Source: Manis javanica
Taxonomy: Eukaryota; Chordata; Mammalia; Pholidota; Manidae
Reading direction: 5' to 3'
NCBI RefSeq assembly: GCF_040802235.1
Contig: NC_133166.1
Location: forward strand, 2,852,001-2,916,000
Length of the DNA: 64,000 bases
The notes beneath the pieces are model-generated. The model was not told the DNA's origin. It did not search any database and was given only the letters and a program-made list of their open reading frames with translations. Below, piece after piece: positions 1 through 12,135 of this stretch; position 1 is the stretch's first letter, and every line of letters begins with the position of its first letter. A program made the translations under genes and the position numbers.

Positions 1-2930
1 CGGTTCTCAACTGGAGTTGATTTTACTAGTCATTTTTGCTTGGGGAGATATTGGTTGATGGGTGCTATTGGCATGTAATGGATAGAGGTCAGTTATGTTT
101 CTAAAGATTTTGGTTGGAAAGATATTGGGAGTTAGGGTGCTATTGTCACGTGATAACTCAGGATCAGATATGCTTTTAAACTCCTACCATTCTCAATATC
201 CCTTCAAAAATATAAGTAGTGCCAGGTTGAGAAACCAGGATGGTATAGATAGATAGACAGATAGGTAAATGGTGGTTAGATAAATGAATAGATGGATACA
301 TAGATGCATAAAAAGGGAAATATAGCTATATATAGAAACAGATAAAGATACATATACATATATAAAGGAAAAATGAAAAAGCTAATGATATATTGACAAT
401 TGGAGTGTTACTTATGTAAACTAATGTGCTATTTTTTAAAGTTTTATATTGGATATTTATATAATTGCAATCATGTAGTGATATTTATAAATTATGCTTA
501 ATAGGACAGTTATATAATGAATTATATTATACAATTATAATTACAAAAATTTGAAGCCACAAATTCCCAAAATGCTCGAATCTACTACTTCAACACACAG
601 TCATAAAATCCTTTGTGCCTGCAGGTGACACAGGCTGAACCAGTTAACACACTTGACAGAGAGTGAACAGTTATATAAATAAGGAAACTATAAAGTCTGC
701 AGTGAGAATTACTTGTATTTATAGAGAGAAATATATGAAATACATGTATGTGTAGAAATAATCTCTGTTACACCTCTACTTATGGTATTACAAAGGAATA
801 ATTTGGGCAAATAAGTTATCTAAAACTCTTTATTCTCATATTCAAAACCAATACATCCTTACAGGGCTGGTGGGAGGATAAGTGAAGATTAAATGATAAA
901 ATGTCTATGCTACCTTTTCGGTACATAGTGGGTTTTTTTTTCTTTTGTTTTTTGCTTCTTTTAATGGTAACAGTAACTTAGCTCAAATAGGGTTTCTTTA
1001 CATATATCTAAGTAAATTATTCTGGACTGTTACATATCTTCTTTTCAAAGCAAGATGATGGGTCAGGAGAAGAAAAGGTCAAGTAGGATAGAATGCATGT
1101 GACTTACTCCAGGCTGCTCCCCATTTCTCTTCTCTGTGACAAAAATTGGACAAAAAAAAGTTGTTTTTCTTTTGTACTGTATTCTAATTTTCTTAACTGT
1201 TTTAACAAAATATTAATAGAAGTTTATTATGTTATAAATTTTCTTAAAATGTTTATCTTCCCTTAGGGGCATTTTCATTATAATACATACTAACTTGTAC
1301 GTAACAAATCAAATACACTGTATCATGTGAGACTGCAGGAGAGTATTAGGAAATCTGGGCAAATTGGGAGAAAAAGCCATCCCTTAATTGTTTTCATCTG
1401 ATGAAGATTCACAAAAACTCCCTTGGCATAAAGAGATACTGTACTGTGCAAAAATGTCTGGAGTCACTATGCCTCACAATACTATGCAGATGAAATAAAA
1501 TACACTAAAGGTGAGATGTACATAGATTCTTGGATATTAATTTAAATTCTTCTATACCTTCAGGCCACAGGAACTCCTTAAAACTATGATATATGTAAAA
1601 CTCAGGGACTCACTTGCATGATCAAATAAAAATGTATCTGAATATCCTTAATACACAGGTTAAGAATATACCAGAGTAAGAAATGGTGGCAGATTAAGGT
1701 AAAAGAATTGTCAGCTTTAAAATGTTGTAAGTAAGAATGTTCCCTTTAAAAAAAAAAGGTAGCAGAAATGATACTAGTTACAATGAAACTTACAGTAACA
1801 GTAGCCTCTCAGTGATCTATAAGAAAATAAATAAAAAATACAATTTATAATATTAAATATAAAAGTGGTTACATGAAATATGAATTTAACTTAAAATATT
1901 ATTCATAATTTTGTTTCCTCCTCATAGCCTATTCTGCCTCAATGTGCACACTGTTTTTATATGGAAATGTGTACAGGTAGACCACAATTTCAGAGAAATA
2001 AATATCTTTAGTAAATGTAACAAGAAGCAGTATAAATCTTGCTTTTTGTTCATTTTGTTTTGACCTGAAAATATGAGAGGATGAGAAAAATCATACTTGG
2101 TAAATTCCAATTTTCCTGTAAAGGAAAGATAAAAGTGTTTTTCTTCTCACAAGCTTAAGCATCCTATGGAAAGAACCAAATTGCTTGTCATAGTTTAAGA
2201 TTTTTGTAGCATATTGATTGTTATTTTTTTAAAAACTTATACTCTTTGCAATTAATTATATCTCCTTTCTGTCAGATCCCATCTGAAATTGAAGAACATG
2301 CTAACATTGTACTATTACCATAAATCTACATACTTAAAAGTCTGCTAATATCCAAATAATGCTTTTCACACTTCAGTGTGAGATAGAAAGCCCCTTTGAC
2401 CTTATCAAGAGATCTGGAAAGAATCAAGTTTATACATTTACTTAAATAATCATCAAACATTAAATTATATTGAGAGAGTCAAAAGAAAGAGCCTACAGTC
2501 ATTAAGCTTTTAAGAATTTGGAAAGACATCAGAATGAGACTGAATACTTGCAGCTTCTTAATTCTGCCAATTTTTACAAATTCATGTCTCTTTGCTTATG
2601 CTTCATTTGCTCTATGTTTGGCTTGTATGGAGATACAATTATTTACATAAAATGAATATCTTATAACGAATAGCATGATGATGTTTCAAGGATGCTTTTG
2701 AGCATGTGATCTGTCAACCATGTCAAAATACTAAAAAAATTAATATGAAAAGAAAAGGAGAGGGCTCCTGTTCCTGTCCAGGCATACGGAGCAGCAGAAA
2801 ACAATGAACTGAAGCAGACATGGTCATGTTTAGCTAGGGCTCTGCCTGTCAATGAAAAGTGGGACTTTGCATGTCTCTGTAACACTGTTTATGGTAATGT
2901 AAGACAGCACAGGAAATATTCTATCTTTTT
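1..2930 (-). other. Predicted 5' intron of an OR gene whose coding exon lies left of the window
   Basis: This stretch aligns by eye with the DNA upstream of gene 4 (46123-48462) and gene 5 (56938-59382): the hAT-like copy, the block around 600-700 and the block around 2780-2930 occur in the same order. Base 1 corresponds to about 46123, which is 212 bp from the gene 4 ATG, so the missing start codon should be about 210 bp to the left. No coding region is seen. A GATA-type simple repeat lies at about 243-360. Confidence 0.65.
2..236. repeat. Old hAT-like nonautonomous DNA transposon, copy in the left-edge unit
   Basis: The ends are inverted copies of each other (ggttctcaac at the left, gttgagaaacc at the right), as in short hAT/Charlie-type elements. 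Diverged copies lie at the same place, about 200-430 bp upstream of the OR start codon, in all other units: 16664-16868, 29765-29968, 37502-37707, 46121-46325, 50553-50752 and 56938-57132. It was therefore in the ancestral unit before the cluster expanded. The exact family name is not certain. Confidence 0.6.
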
Positions 2931-2932
2931 AC

Positions 2933-3065
2933 CTGCAATGAAGTCTCTGTCTTGACTCCCTCATGTGTTTCTTACAAGGCACAGTGAGAACAATTTATGG
3001 ATTTGTTCACCATTTGAGACTCTCTCTGAGGAGATGCCAAGCAATTTGTTGACTATCCCTAATGT
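2933..3065 (-). promoter_or_regulatory. Predicted OR promoter and noncoding exon 1, left-edge unit
   Basis: On the minus strand a splice donor (GCAG/GTAAAA) has its GT at 2932-2931. About 90 bp upstream, at 3022-3033, is CTCTCTGAGGAG, a two-mismatch relative of the Olf1/EBF consensus YTCCCYRGGGAR. The conserved string ccaagcaattt follows at 3037-3047. The block is shared with five other units at the same spacing. Promoter function is inferred from conservation and from the known importance of O/E and homeodomain sites in OR promoters. Confidence 0.5.
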
Positions 3066-3479
3066 ATTTGAGAGCAAAACAAAATGTTTAGAGGTAGGCT
3101 GTCCTTTAAGTGTCAGGGACAATTTGTATTCAACCATTATCCTTTTTTTAACTTCCTTCTTTCCTCCCTTTCTCCTTCCCTTTTTTCCTTTCTTCTCACT
3201 TTTCTCCCTTCCATTTTTTACTCTTGATTAACTTTCCTTTTATAACACACAGATCTTGATTAAAATACTGTACCTACAGGAAATGCCAGGAAGAGTCTGC
3301 ATTTCCACAGCGGTGTCCTCAAACGACTGACACAGTACAGACATGATGAAACACCGCCTCTTCACAATTTTTAGGGAAGTAAAACAGTACATTATGCAAA
3401 TATGAGCTTTATTGTGACTTGTCTCATTGTTAGTTTGCATCTACGGTTTATCACTTCTCTTTTTTTTTTTTTTTTTTTT

Positions 3480-3645
3480 TTACTGCATTTTGCACCATTT
3501 CAGTTATTCCAATCTGTGCAACTCCCACTCCAATGCAGACCTATTCATTACCCCAGCATCCTTTGGCTACCCCTTTACAGCCACACCCACCTCCTCCTCC
3601 TCCACCAGTGTTCCTAACCCCTAGTAATCACTATTGTTTTCTTTA
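3480..3645 (-). mobile_element. Old L1M-type LINE fragment, part 1 (interrupted by the ERV)
   Basis: This resembles the 3' UTR region of old mammalian L1M elements in reverse, with the cytosine-rich stretch followed by the 'aacccctagtaatcact' region. The matching continuation starts near 12590 on the far side of the ERV and L1. Homologous L1M DNA lies near 49960-50200 and 61200-61300 in other units. A run of T occurs at about 3460-3481 and a pyrimidine-rich tract at about 3140-3230. Confidence 0.6.
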
Positions 3646-3654
3646 AATGAAGCA

Positions 3655-4546
3655 AAGCAAATTTTATGTGAATACACTCCAAGGGAGAAGTAGGCCAGTT
3701 TCAAGGTAGACAAAGGCCCCAGTCTTTTAGGGGAGGGTGTATTTATCACATCCTAGTCGGGAGGCATCTCTTTGAATGACAGGTTGACGTCATTTGATTG
3801 ACAATTCTAGTTATACACCAGTTTCTCCTGGTTCACATCTTTTCCCAAAATACACACAGAAAAGCCCAGGGCAGGGGTTGTGGGGGGTGCTGCAGGGAGG
3901 GATCAAAACTGCTGTTTTATTTTAATGAGATTATGATGAGAGGTGGTTTGGGTGGTTCTCGGTTGTGTTCAGTCACATCTGAGTATGATCTGGTTGGGAC
4001 TGGTTTGGCCTGGTCCCAATAGGCAAGGAAGTTATCTCCCTGCAAAGCCTTTGTTGTCTTCAAGTGGGACTCCCTAACTGGGGAGAACTTTATCTTCCCC
4101 TTCCCCAGCTGCTCATGTCTATCATTCTTTCAAATATTTCCCCCTCGAGCAGCTGGGACCCAATTCTTTGGTCACTGGGGCGAAGACCTCTCTGGCTGCT
4201 TCCTGCTGTTGGAGGGAGTAGCGGTGTACCTAGACTGCGTCCCAGGGCTTGCTGTCTGTCAGTTGGGCTTTGGGACTTATGACTGGTTGGGTAAGTACCC
4301 TGTGGGGCCTGGGATCTGGGACACGGTGTCCAGATGAAGGTTCTGGTCAATCCAGAGGTCCCATACAGATGGAGGGTGAGGGCATCTGAACTGGTTGATA
4401 GACATTTTGAATCATCATTTGTAGGTGAAGAGCTGGGAGAAGCGATCCCAATCACACTACCAAATATGTACAGGTGGGGCTTGTTCTCTGCAGTTCTCCT
4501 CCGCACTGAAGCAAAGAACTGAACGGCAAACACACAATAGTGAGGC
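3655..4546 (-). mobile_element. Fossil endogenous retrovirus fragment, larger part (minus)
   Basis: A broken ERV-like element read on the minus strand. The part near 3655-3720 is an LTR-like terminal segment; a near copy of it lies at 12512-12588, so the two are repeats at the ends of one element. The region between looks like leader/internal DNA. An L1-containing insertion at 4558-12511 splits it. No gene function is claimed. It is specific to the left-edge unit, so it is younger than the unit duplications. Class is not certain. Confidence 0.5.
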
Positions 4547-4576
4547 AAAACGAAAGTTGTTTTTTTTTCCTTTTTT

Positions 4577-4790
4577 TAAAAAAATTTATTTTGGTATCAC
4601 TAATCTACAATTACATGAGGAACGTTATGTTTACTAGACTCCCCCCATCACCAAGTCCCCCCCAACATACCCCATTACAGTCTCTGTCCATCAGCATAGT
4701 AAGATGCTATAGAGTCACTACTTGTCTTCTCTGTGTTGTACAGTCCTCCTCGTGACCCCCCTCATTATACACTTTGCATCCTTTTTTTAT
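4577..4790 (-). mobile_element. Second L1 3' end (3' UTR tail)
   Basis: This matches the 3' UTR of the large L1 at 6896-7100: both have the 'aatctacaattacatga' type start, the cattac-gtc-ctgtccat segment, and the 'cactacttgtc' segment. An AATAAA signal on the minus strand lies just before the A-rich tail at 4559-4577. It is either the end of a separate truncated L1 or the polyadenylation site used by the composite transcript. Confidence 0.65.
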
Positions 4791-4855
4791 AGTCCAGAGG
4801 TCTCTTATTTTATTTTACACCTATCATGATGCTCTCCTCCTTCCACTTCTTCCTC

Positions 4856-5107
4856 CCCCTCTTTCTTCTTTTCAGAGAGTTTGAGAAGGATTGGTATTAC
4901 CTCTTTAAATGTTTGGTGGAATTCACAGTGAAGCCATCGGGTGCTGGAAATTTTTTTTTTGGCGTTGAGAGGTTTTTGGTTACTGATTCAATATCTTTAC
5001 CTCTTATAGGTCTGTTCAGATTTTTCTATTTCTTCTTTAGACAGTTTTTGTAATTCCTGTGTTTTTAGGGATTTGTCCATTTCATCTAGATAATCTAATT
5101 TGTTGAT
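4856..5107 (-). mobile_element. Old L1 ORF2 fragment
   Basis: Read on the minus strand this matches the ORF2 stretch between endonuclease and reverse transcriptase. It is a diverged counterpart of 9598-9830 in the neighbouring large L1 (phrases such as 'tttttggttactgattcaatatcttta' region and 'tttgtccatttcatctag' region are shared in order). It is short, has no open frame of interest, and belongs to an older L1 family than 6896-12508. Confidence 0.6.
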
Positions 5108-5137
5108 ATGCAGTTGTTCATAGCACTCCCTTGTACT

Positions 5138-6735
5138 TTTTTTTTTTTTTTGAGAGGGCATCTCTCATATTTATTGATCAAATGGTTGTTAACAACAATA
5201 AAATTCTGTATAGGGGGGTCAATGCTCAATGCACAATCATTAATCCATCTCAAGCCTAGTTCTCGTCAGTCTCCAATCTTCTGGAGCATAACGAATAAGT
5301 TCTTACATGGTGAACAGTACAAGGGCATTCATCACAGAAATTTTCAGTTTTGATTATGCATTATGAACTATAAACAATCAGGTCCAATATGAATATTCGT
5401 TTGATTTTTATACTTGATTTATATGTGGATCCCACATTTCTCCCTTTATTATTATTATTATTTTTATTTTTAATAAACTGCTGAAGTGGTAGGTAGATGC
5501 AAGATAAAGGTAGAAAACACAGTTTAGTGTTGTAAGAGAGCAATTGTAGATGATCAGGTGTGTGCCTGTAGACTATGTGCTAATCCGAGCTAGACAAGGG
5601 CAATAAAACATCCACGGATGCAGAAGCTTTCTCTCAACGCAGGGGGGGGGGGTGAGGTTCTAAGCTTCACCACTGTTGTTCCCTAATTTCTCACCTGATG
5701 GCTCCCCTGCGACTGTGCCTGTCTTAGGTTGTTCCTCCCTTGAGGAATCTTACCCGTCTCTGGCTAACCAGTCATCTTCCGGGGCCATACAGGGAAATGT
5801 AAAGTTGGTATGTGAGAGAGAAGCCATATCGTTTGAAAAGGTTAGCTTTTTACTTCTTTGCAGATTTATGCCCTGTGGCTTCTATGCTCAGCACTTGTCT
5901 CGAGGTATCTTTACCACCTGGAGGAATTATGATACTCAGTAAATTCGATATGAGGCACAAATTCTATTTAAGGGTTGTAATTAGGAAGGAAGAAGAAAAG
6001 CTATAGAGGTAGCATATGGAAGAAAACATGGTTGGATTATTTCTTTGACATATCTTCTTGTAGAGTACCTTAAGTATGTATAGGTTTTAAACTACTAACT
6101 AACTTGCACACACATATTAACATAATAGGAATATGGAGACATCTCCAGTGAAGCCAAGAAAACCATTTAGGCACCATAGACATTTGTGAAAATTAGTCTA
6201 TGATATGATGGATATTGTCCAACTGTACTTGGACAGTCTGAGAGAAATCAGACAAATTAAAGCAACCCATTCCTCGGATCTGTTCACATCCCATATGTTC
6301 TTTTAACCATAGATAGTCTATAGTCATAAGATTTTTGCTACAACTTGCACCCCTCCCAACTCCTGATTGAGTTCCAACAGTACAGATCCGGTCAAATTCG
6401 TTGTCTCACTGTATGCCCGTGCCAGCCTAGACATCTCTCTCCTCATTGCAATGGCAAGTCCAGGAAACGGTGGGGTGGACGTAGCCACAACCGCAGCATC
6501 GCCCGGATACCTGTGGAGGCTTTTTGATGATCATCCCCTGGCACGAGTCCTCCAGAGAGTGCTGATGCCAGAAGCTCCTCCTCATATCGTATCTTAGTTC
6601 ATTTTCTGGGTAGCGAAGCTAGGCCTTGATCTTCTGCATAGAAACAAACAGACCCTTTGCCCACATTTTGACATGCCCTCTATACCACTGTGCAGAACTC
6701 ATTGGAGGTCAGCACACAGGGACTGATTTTTTTTT
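5138..6735 (-). mobile_element. Unclassified poly(A)-tailed repeat, possibly LTR-derived
   Basis: On the minus strand this 1.6 kb element ends with AATAAA (near 5174) about 20 bases before a 14-base poly(A) run (5138-5151 as T), so it was copied from a polyadenylated RNA. It has a GC-richer 5' portion (about 6380-6600) and an (ATT)n-like run near 5447-5465 followed by a purine-rich stretch. I recognise it only as a repeat that I recall seeing in other genomic sequence, perhaps pangolin. It has no open frame over 90 codons and no recognised protein. A purine tract followed by tgtgg could mean retroviral ancestry; that is a guess. Confidence 0.4.
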
Positions 6736-7281
6736 TAATTAAGAGAAAGGAATATTATCAGAAAAGAGTACCTCCATAGCTGATCATCTGACACCTTTAA
6801 GTGATCAACATTAAGGATATTTAAAGCATGTATTAATCTTTGATTTACCAATTGTTTTATCCTATCAAGGAGTAATCCCCCTTTTCTTTTCTTCCTTTTT
6901 TTTTTAATTCTTTAATCTACACTTACATGAACAATACTATGTTTACTATGCTCTCCCCTATATCAGGTCCCCCTAAAAACCACATTACGGTCACTGTCCA
7001 TTAGCATAGCAAAATGTAGAATCACTACTTGTCCTCTCTGTGTTGTGCAGCCCACCCTCCCCTTTCTCCCTCCCCCCCATGCATGCTAATCTAAATAGCC
7101 CCTTCTTCTTCCCCCCCCTTATCCCCCACTGCCCACCCATCCTCCCCAGTTCCTTTCCCTTTGGTACCTGTTAGTCCATTTTTGGGTTCTGTAATTCCGC
7201 TGCTGTTTTGTTCCTTCAGTTTTTCCTTTGTTCTTATACTCCTCAGATGAGTGAAATAATTTGGTATTTCTCTTTCACCGC

Positions 7282-10200
7282 CTAGCTTATTTCACTGAGC
7301 ATAATACTCTCCAGCTCCATCCATGTTGCTGCAAATGGTTGGATTTTTCCACTTCTTATGGCTGAGTAGTATTCCATTGTGTATATGTACCACATCTTCT
7401 TTATCCATTCATCTACCAATGGACATTTAGGTTGCTTCCAATTCTTGGCTTTTGTAAATAGTGCTGCGATAAACATAGGAGTGCATCTGTCTTTCTCAAA
7501 CTTGATTGCTGTGTTCTTTGGGTAAATTCCTAGGAGTGGAATACCTGGGTCAAATGGTAGGTCTGTTTTGAGCATTTTGATGAACCTCCATACTGCCTTC
7601 CACAATGGTTGAACCAATTTACATTCCCACCAGCAGTGTAGGAGGGTTCCCCTTTCTCCACAGCCTCACCAACATTTGTTGTTGTTTGTCTTTTGGATGG
7701 CAGCTATCCTTACTGGTGTGAGGTGATACCTCATTGTTGTTTTAATTTGCATTTCTCTGATAATTAGCAATGTGAAGCATCTTTTCATGTGTCTCTTGGC
7801 CATCTGTATTTCTTTTTTAGAGAACTGTCTATTCAGTTCCTCTGCCCATTTTTTAATTGGGTTATTTGTTTTTTGTTTGTTGAGGCGTGTGAGCTCTTTA
7901 TATATTCTGGACGTCAAGCCTTTATCGGATCTGTCATTTTCAAATATATTCTCCCATACTGTAGGGTTTGCTTTTTGTTCTATTGATGGTGTCTTTCGCT
8001 GTACAGAAGCTTTTCAGCTTAATGTAGTCCCACTTGTTCATTTTTGCTGTTGTTTTCCTTGCCCGGGAAGATATGTTCAAGAAGAGGTCACTCATGTTTA
8101 TGTCTAAGAGGTTTTTGCCTATGTTTTTTTCCAAGAGTTTAATGGTTTCATGACTTACATTCAGGTCTTTGATCCATTTTGAGTTTACCTTTGTATATGG
8201 GGTTAGACAATGGTCCAGTTTCATTCTCCTACATGTAGCTGTCCAGTTTTGCCAGCACCATCTGTTGAAGAGACTGTCATTTCACCATTGTATGTCCATG
8301 GCTCCTTTATCAAATATTAATTGACCATATATGTTTGGGTTAATTTCTGGAGTCTCTAATCTGTTCCACTGGTCTGTGGCTCTGTTCTTGTGCCAGTACC
8401 AAACTGTCTTGATTACTATGGCTTTGTAGTAGAGCTTGAAGTTGGGGAGTGAGATCCCCCCTACTTTATTCTTCTTTCTCAGGATTGCTTTGGCTATTCA
8501 GGGTCTTTGATGTTTCCATATGAATTTTTGAATTATTTGTTCCAGTTCATTGAAGAATGTTGCTGGTAATTTGAGAGGGATTGCATCAAATCTGTATATT
8601 TCCTTAGGAAGGATGCCCATTTTGATGATATTAATTCTTCCTAGTCATGAGCAGGGGATGAGTTTCCATTTGTTAGTGTCCCCTTTAATTTCTCTTAAGA
8701 GTGACTTGTAGTTTTCAGAGTATAAGTCTTTCACTTCTTTGGTTAGATTTATTCCTAGGTATTTTATTCTTTTTGATGCAATTGTGAATGGAATTGTTTT
8801 CCTGATTTCTCTTTCTATTGGTTCATTGTTAGTGTATAGGAAAGCTACAGATGTCCGTGTGTTAATTTTGTATCCTGCAATTCCGCTGTATTCCAATATC
8901 AGTTCTAATAATTTTGGAGTGGAGTCTTTAGGGTTTTTTATGTACAGTATCATATCATCTGCAAATAGTGACAGTTTAACTTCTTCTTTACCAATCTGGA
9001 TTCCTTCTATTTATTTGTTTTGTCTAATTGCTGTGGCTAGGACCTCCAGTACTATGTTAAATAACAGTGGGGAGAGTGGGCATCCCTGTCTGGTTCCTGA
9101 TCTCAGAGGAAATGCTTTCAGCTTCTCACTGTTCAGTATAATGTTGGCTGTGGTTTTATCATATATGGCCTTTATTATGTTGAGGTACTTGCCCTCTATT
9201 CCCATTTTGCTGAGAGTTTTTATCATGAATGGATGTTGAATTTTGTCAAATGCTTTTTCAGTATCTATGGAGATCATCATGTGGTTTTTGTCTTTCTTTT
9301 TGTTGATGTGGTGGATGATGTTGATGGATTTTCGAATGCTGTACCATCCTTGCATCCCTGGGATGAATCTCACTTGGTCATGGTGTATAATCCTTTTGAT
9401 ATATTGTTGAATTCTGTTTGCTAATATTTTATTGAGTATTTTTGCATCTACATTCATCAGAGATATTGGTCTGTATTTTTCTTTTTTGGTGGGGTCTTTG
9501 CCTGGTTTTGGTATTAGGGTGATGTTGGCTTCATAGAATGAGTTTTGGAGTATTCCCTCCTCTTCTATTTTTTGGAACACTTTAAGGAGAATGGGTATTA
9601 TGCCTTCTCTGTGTGTCTGATAAAATTCCGAGGTAAATCCGTCCGGCCCGGGTTTTTGTTCTTGGGTAGTTTTTTGATTACTGTTTCAATTTCTTTGCTC
9701 ATTATTGGTTTGTTTGACTTTTGTGTTTCTTCCTTGGTCAGTCTTGGGAGGTTGTATTTTTCTAGGAAGTTGTCCATTTCTTCTAGGTTTTCCAGCTTGT
9801 TGGCATGTAGATTTTCATAGTAGCCTTTAATAATTCTTTGTATTTCTGTGGAGTCTGTCGTGATTTTTCCATTCTCATTTCTGATTATGTTGATTTGTGT
9901 TGATTCTCTTTTTCTCTTAATAAGTTTGGCTAGAGGCTTATCTATTTTGTTTATTTTCTCAAAGAACCAGCTCTTGGTTTTGTTGATTTTTGCTATTGTT
10001 TCATTCTTCTCAATTTTGTTTATTTCTTCTCTGATCTTTATTATGTCCCTCCTTCTGTTGACTTTAGGCCTCATTTGTTCTTCTTTTTCCAGTTTCGATA
10101 GTTGTGATGTTAGACTATTCATTTGGGATTGTTCTTCCTTCTTCAGTTGTGCCTGGATCGCTATATACTTTCCTCTTAAGACTGCTTTCGCTGCGTCCCA

Positions 10201-11087
10201 CAGAATTTGGGGCTTTGTGTTGTTGTTGTCATTTGTTTGTATATATTCCTTTTTCTCTATTTTGATTTGTTCATTGATCCATTGATTATTTAAAAGCATG
10301 TTGTTAAGCCTCCATGTGTTTGTGAGCCTTTTTTTTTCTTTGTAGTATTTATTTCTACTTTTATACCTTTGTGGTCTGAAAAATTGGTTGGTAGAATTTC
10401 AATATTTTGGAATTTACTGAGGCCCTTTTTGTGAGCTAGTAGTATGTGGTCTATTCTGGAGAATGTTCCATGTGCACTTGAGAAGAATGTATATCCTGTT
10501 GCTTTTGGATGTAGAGTTCTATAGATGTCTGTTAGGTCCATCTGTTCTAGTGTGTTGTTCAATGCCTGTGTGTCCTTACTTATTTTCTGCCCAGTGGATC
10601 TATCCTTTGGGGTGAGTGTTGTGTTGAAGTCTCCCAGAATGAATGCATTGCATTCTATTTCCTCCTTTAGTTCTGTTAGTGTTTGTTTCTCATATGCTGG
10701 TGCTCCTGTATTGGGTGCATATATATTTAGAATGGTTATATCCTCTTGTTGGACTGAGCCCTTTATCATTATGGAGTGTCCTTCTTTATCTCTTGTTACT
10801 TTCTTTGTTTTGAAGTCTATTTTGTCTGATATTAGTACTGCAACCACTGCTTTCTTCTCACTGTTGTTTGCCTGAAATATTTTTTTCCATCCTTTGACTT
10901 TTAGTCTGTGCTTGTCTTTGGGTTTGAGGTGAGTTTCTTGTAGGCAGCATATAGATGGGTCTTGCTTTTTTATCCATTCTATTACTCTGTGTCTTTTCAT
11001 TGGAGCATCAAGTCCATTTACATTTAGGGTGACTATTGTGAGATATGTACTTATTGCCATTGTATGCTTTAGAGTCGTGTTTACCAA
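7282..11087 (-). pseudogene. L1 ORF2 remnant (endonuclease-reverse transcriptase)
   Basis: The first open block (11087-10290, 265 codons) is the AP-type endonuclease. It shows the expected motifs in order: LNVNGL near residue 22, LQETHL near 49, LGDFNT near 151, SRIDHIL near 211 and FSDHKGI near 236. The next block (10299-9598) is the linker before the reverse transcriptase. The block 9580-9011 carries [16 protein letters not shown] and [15 protein letters not shown] of the reverse transcriptase, and the FADD catalytic motif is encoded near 8950-8965. The C-terminal region runs to 7282 (WIKKMWYIYTMEYYSAI). The frame is interrupted at about 10290, 9585, between 9011 and 8953, in 8640-8225, near 7930 and near 7640. 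A stop codon replaces the residue after RQNK at 9011. The protein would have copied L1 RNA in the nucleus; this copy is dead. Confidence 0.9.
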
Positions 11088-11255
11088 AGGTTCAAGGTTA
11101 GCTTCTTTAGTATCTTACTGCCTAACGTAGCTCACTTGTTGAGCTGTTATACGCACTGTCTGGAGATTCTTTTCTTCTCTCCCTTCTTATTCCACCTCCT
11201 CCATTCTTCATATGTTGTGTGTTTTGTTCTGTGCTCTTTTTAGGAGTGCTCCCAT

Positions 11256-12135
11256 CTAGAGCAGTCCCTGTAGGATGCCCTGTAGAGGTGGTTTGTGGGA
11301 AGCAAATTCCCTCAGCTTTTGCATGTCTGGGAATTGTTTAATCCCACCATCATACTTAAATGATAGTCGTGCTGGATACAGTATCCTTGGTTTAAGGCCC
11401 TTCTGTTTCATTGCATTAAATATATCATGCCATTCTCTTCTGGCCTGTAGGGTTTCTGTCGAGAAGTCTGATGTTAGCATGATGGGTTTTCCTTTATAGG
11501 TGACCTTTTTCTCTCTAGCTGCCTTTAAAACTCTTTCCTTGTCCTTGATCCTTGCCATTTTAATTATTATGTGTCTTGGTGTTGTCCTCCTTGTATCCTT
11601 TCTGTTGGGGGTTCTGTGTAATTCTGTGGTCTGTTTGATTATTTCCTCCCCCAGTTTGGGAAAGTTTTCAGCAATTATTTCTTCAAAGAGACTTTCTATC
11701 CCTTTTCCTCTTTCTTCTTCTTCTGGTACCCCTATAATACGAATATTATTCCTTTTGGATTGGTCACATAGTTCTCTTAGTGTTGTTTCATGCCTGGAGA
11801 TCCTTTTTTCTCTCTCTATGTCAGCTTCTATACGTTCCTGTTATCTGGTTTCTATTCCTTCAATGGCCTCTTGCATCTTATCCATTCTGCTTATAAATCC
11901 TTCCAGGGATTGTTTCACTTCTGTGCTCTCCTTCCTGACATCTGTGATCTCCCTCTGGACTTCATCCCATTGCTCTTGCATTTTTCTCTGCATCTCTGTC
12001 TGCATGTTCATGATTTTTATTTTGAATTCTTTTTCAGGAGGACTGGTTAGGTCTGTCTCCTTCTCATGTGTTGTCTCTGTGATCTGTCTGCCTGTAGTTT
12101 TGCCTTTTCTTGGTGATAGAGATAGTTTGCAGAGC
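11256..12135 (-). pseudogene. L1 ORF1 remnant (RNA-binding chaperone)
   Basis: Translation of the minus strand gives the three expected parts: a charged coiled coil (MQTEMQRKMQEQWDEVQREI, encoded near 12005-11945), an RRM-like segment (NNIRIIGVPEEEE, near 11745-11705) and the C-terminal domain (SDFSTETLQARREW, near 11475-11430), ending in a stop at 11256. One in-frame stop lies in the coiled-coil part (near 11840). The start region SPRKGKTTGRQ near 12120 is readable but no ATG is evident. The last 100 codons remain open. Confidence 0.85.

Noticed and set aside
4090-4548. 152-codon minus-strand frame
   Set aside because: It lies in the internal part of the fossil ERV, has no recognisable domain, and is best explained as element DNA, not a host gene.
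6345-6597. Overlapping 60-76 codon plus-strand frames in the GC-richer part of the unnamed repeat
   Set aside because: They are antisense to the element's transcribed strand and show no conserved motif.
8739-9239. 166-codon plus-strand frame with hydrophobic stretches
   Set aside because: Antisense of the L1 ORF2 reverse transcriptase region.
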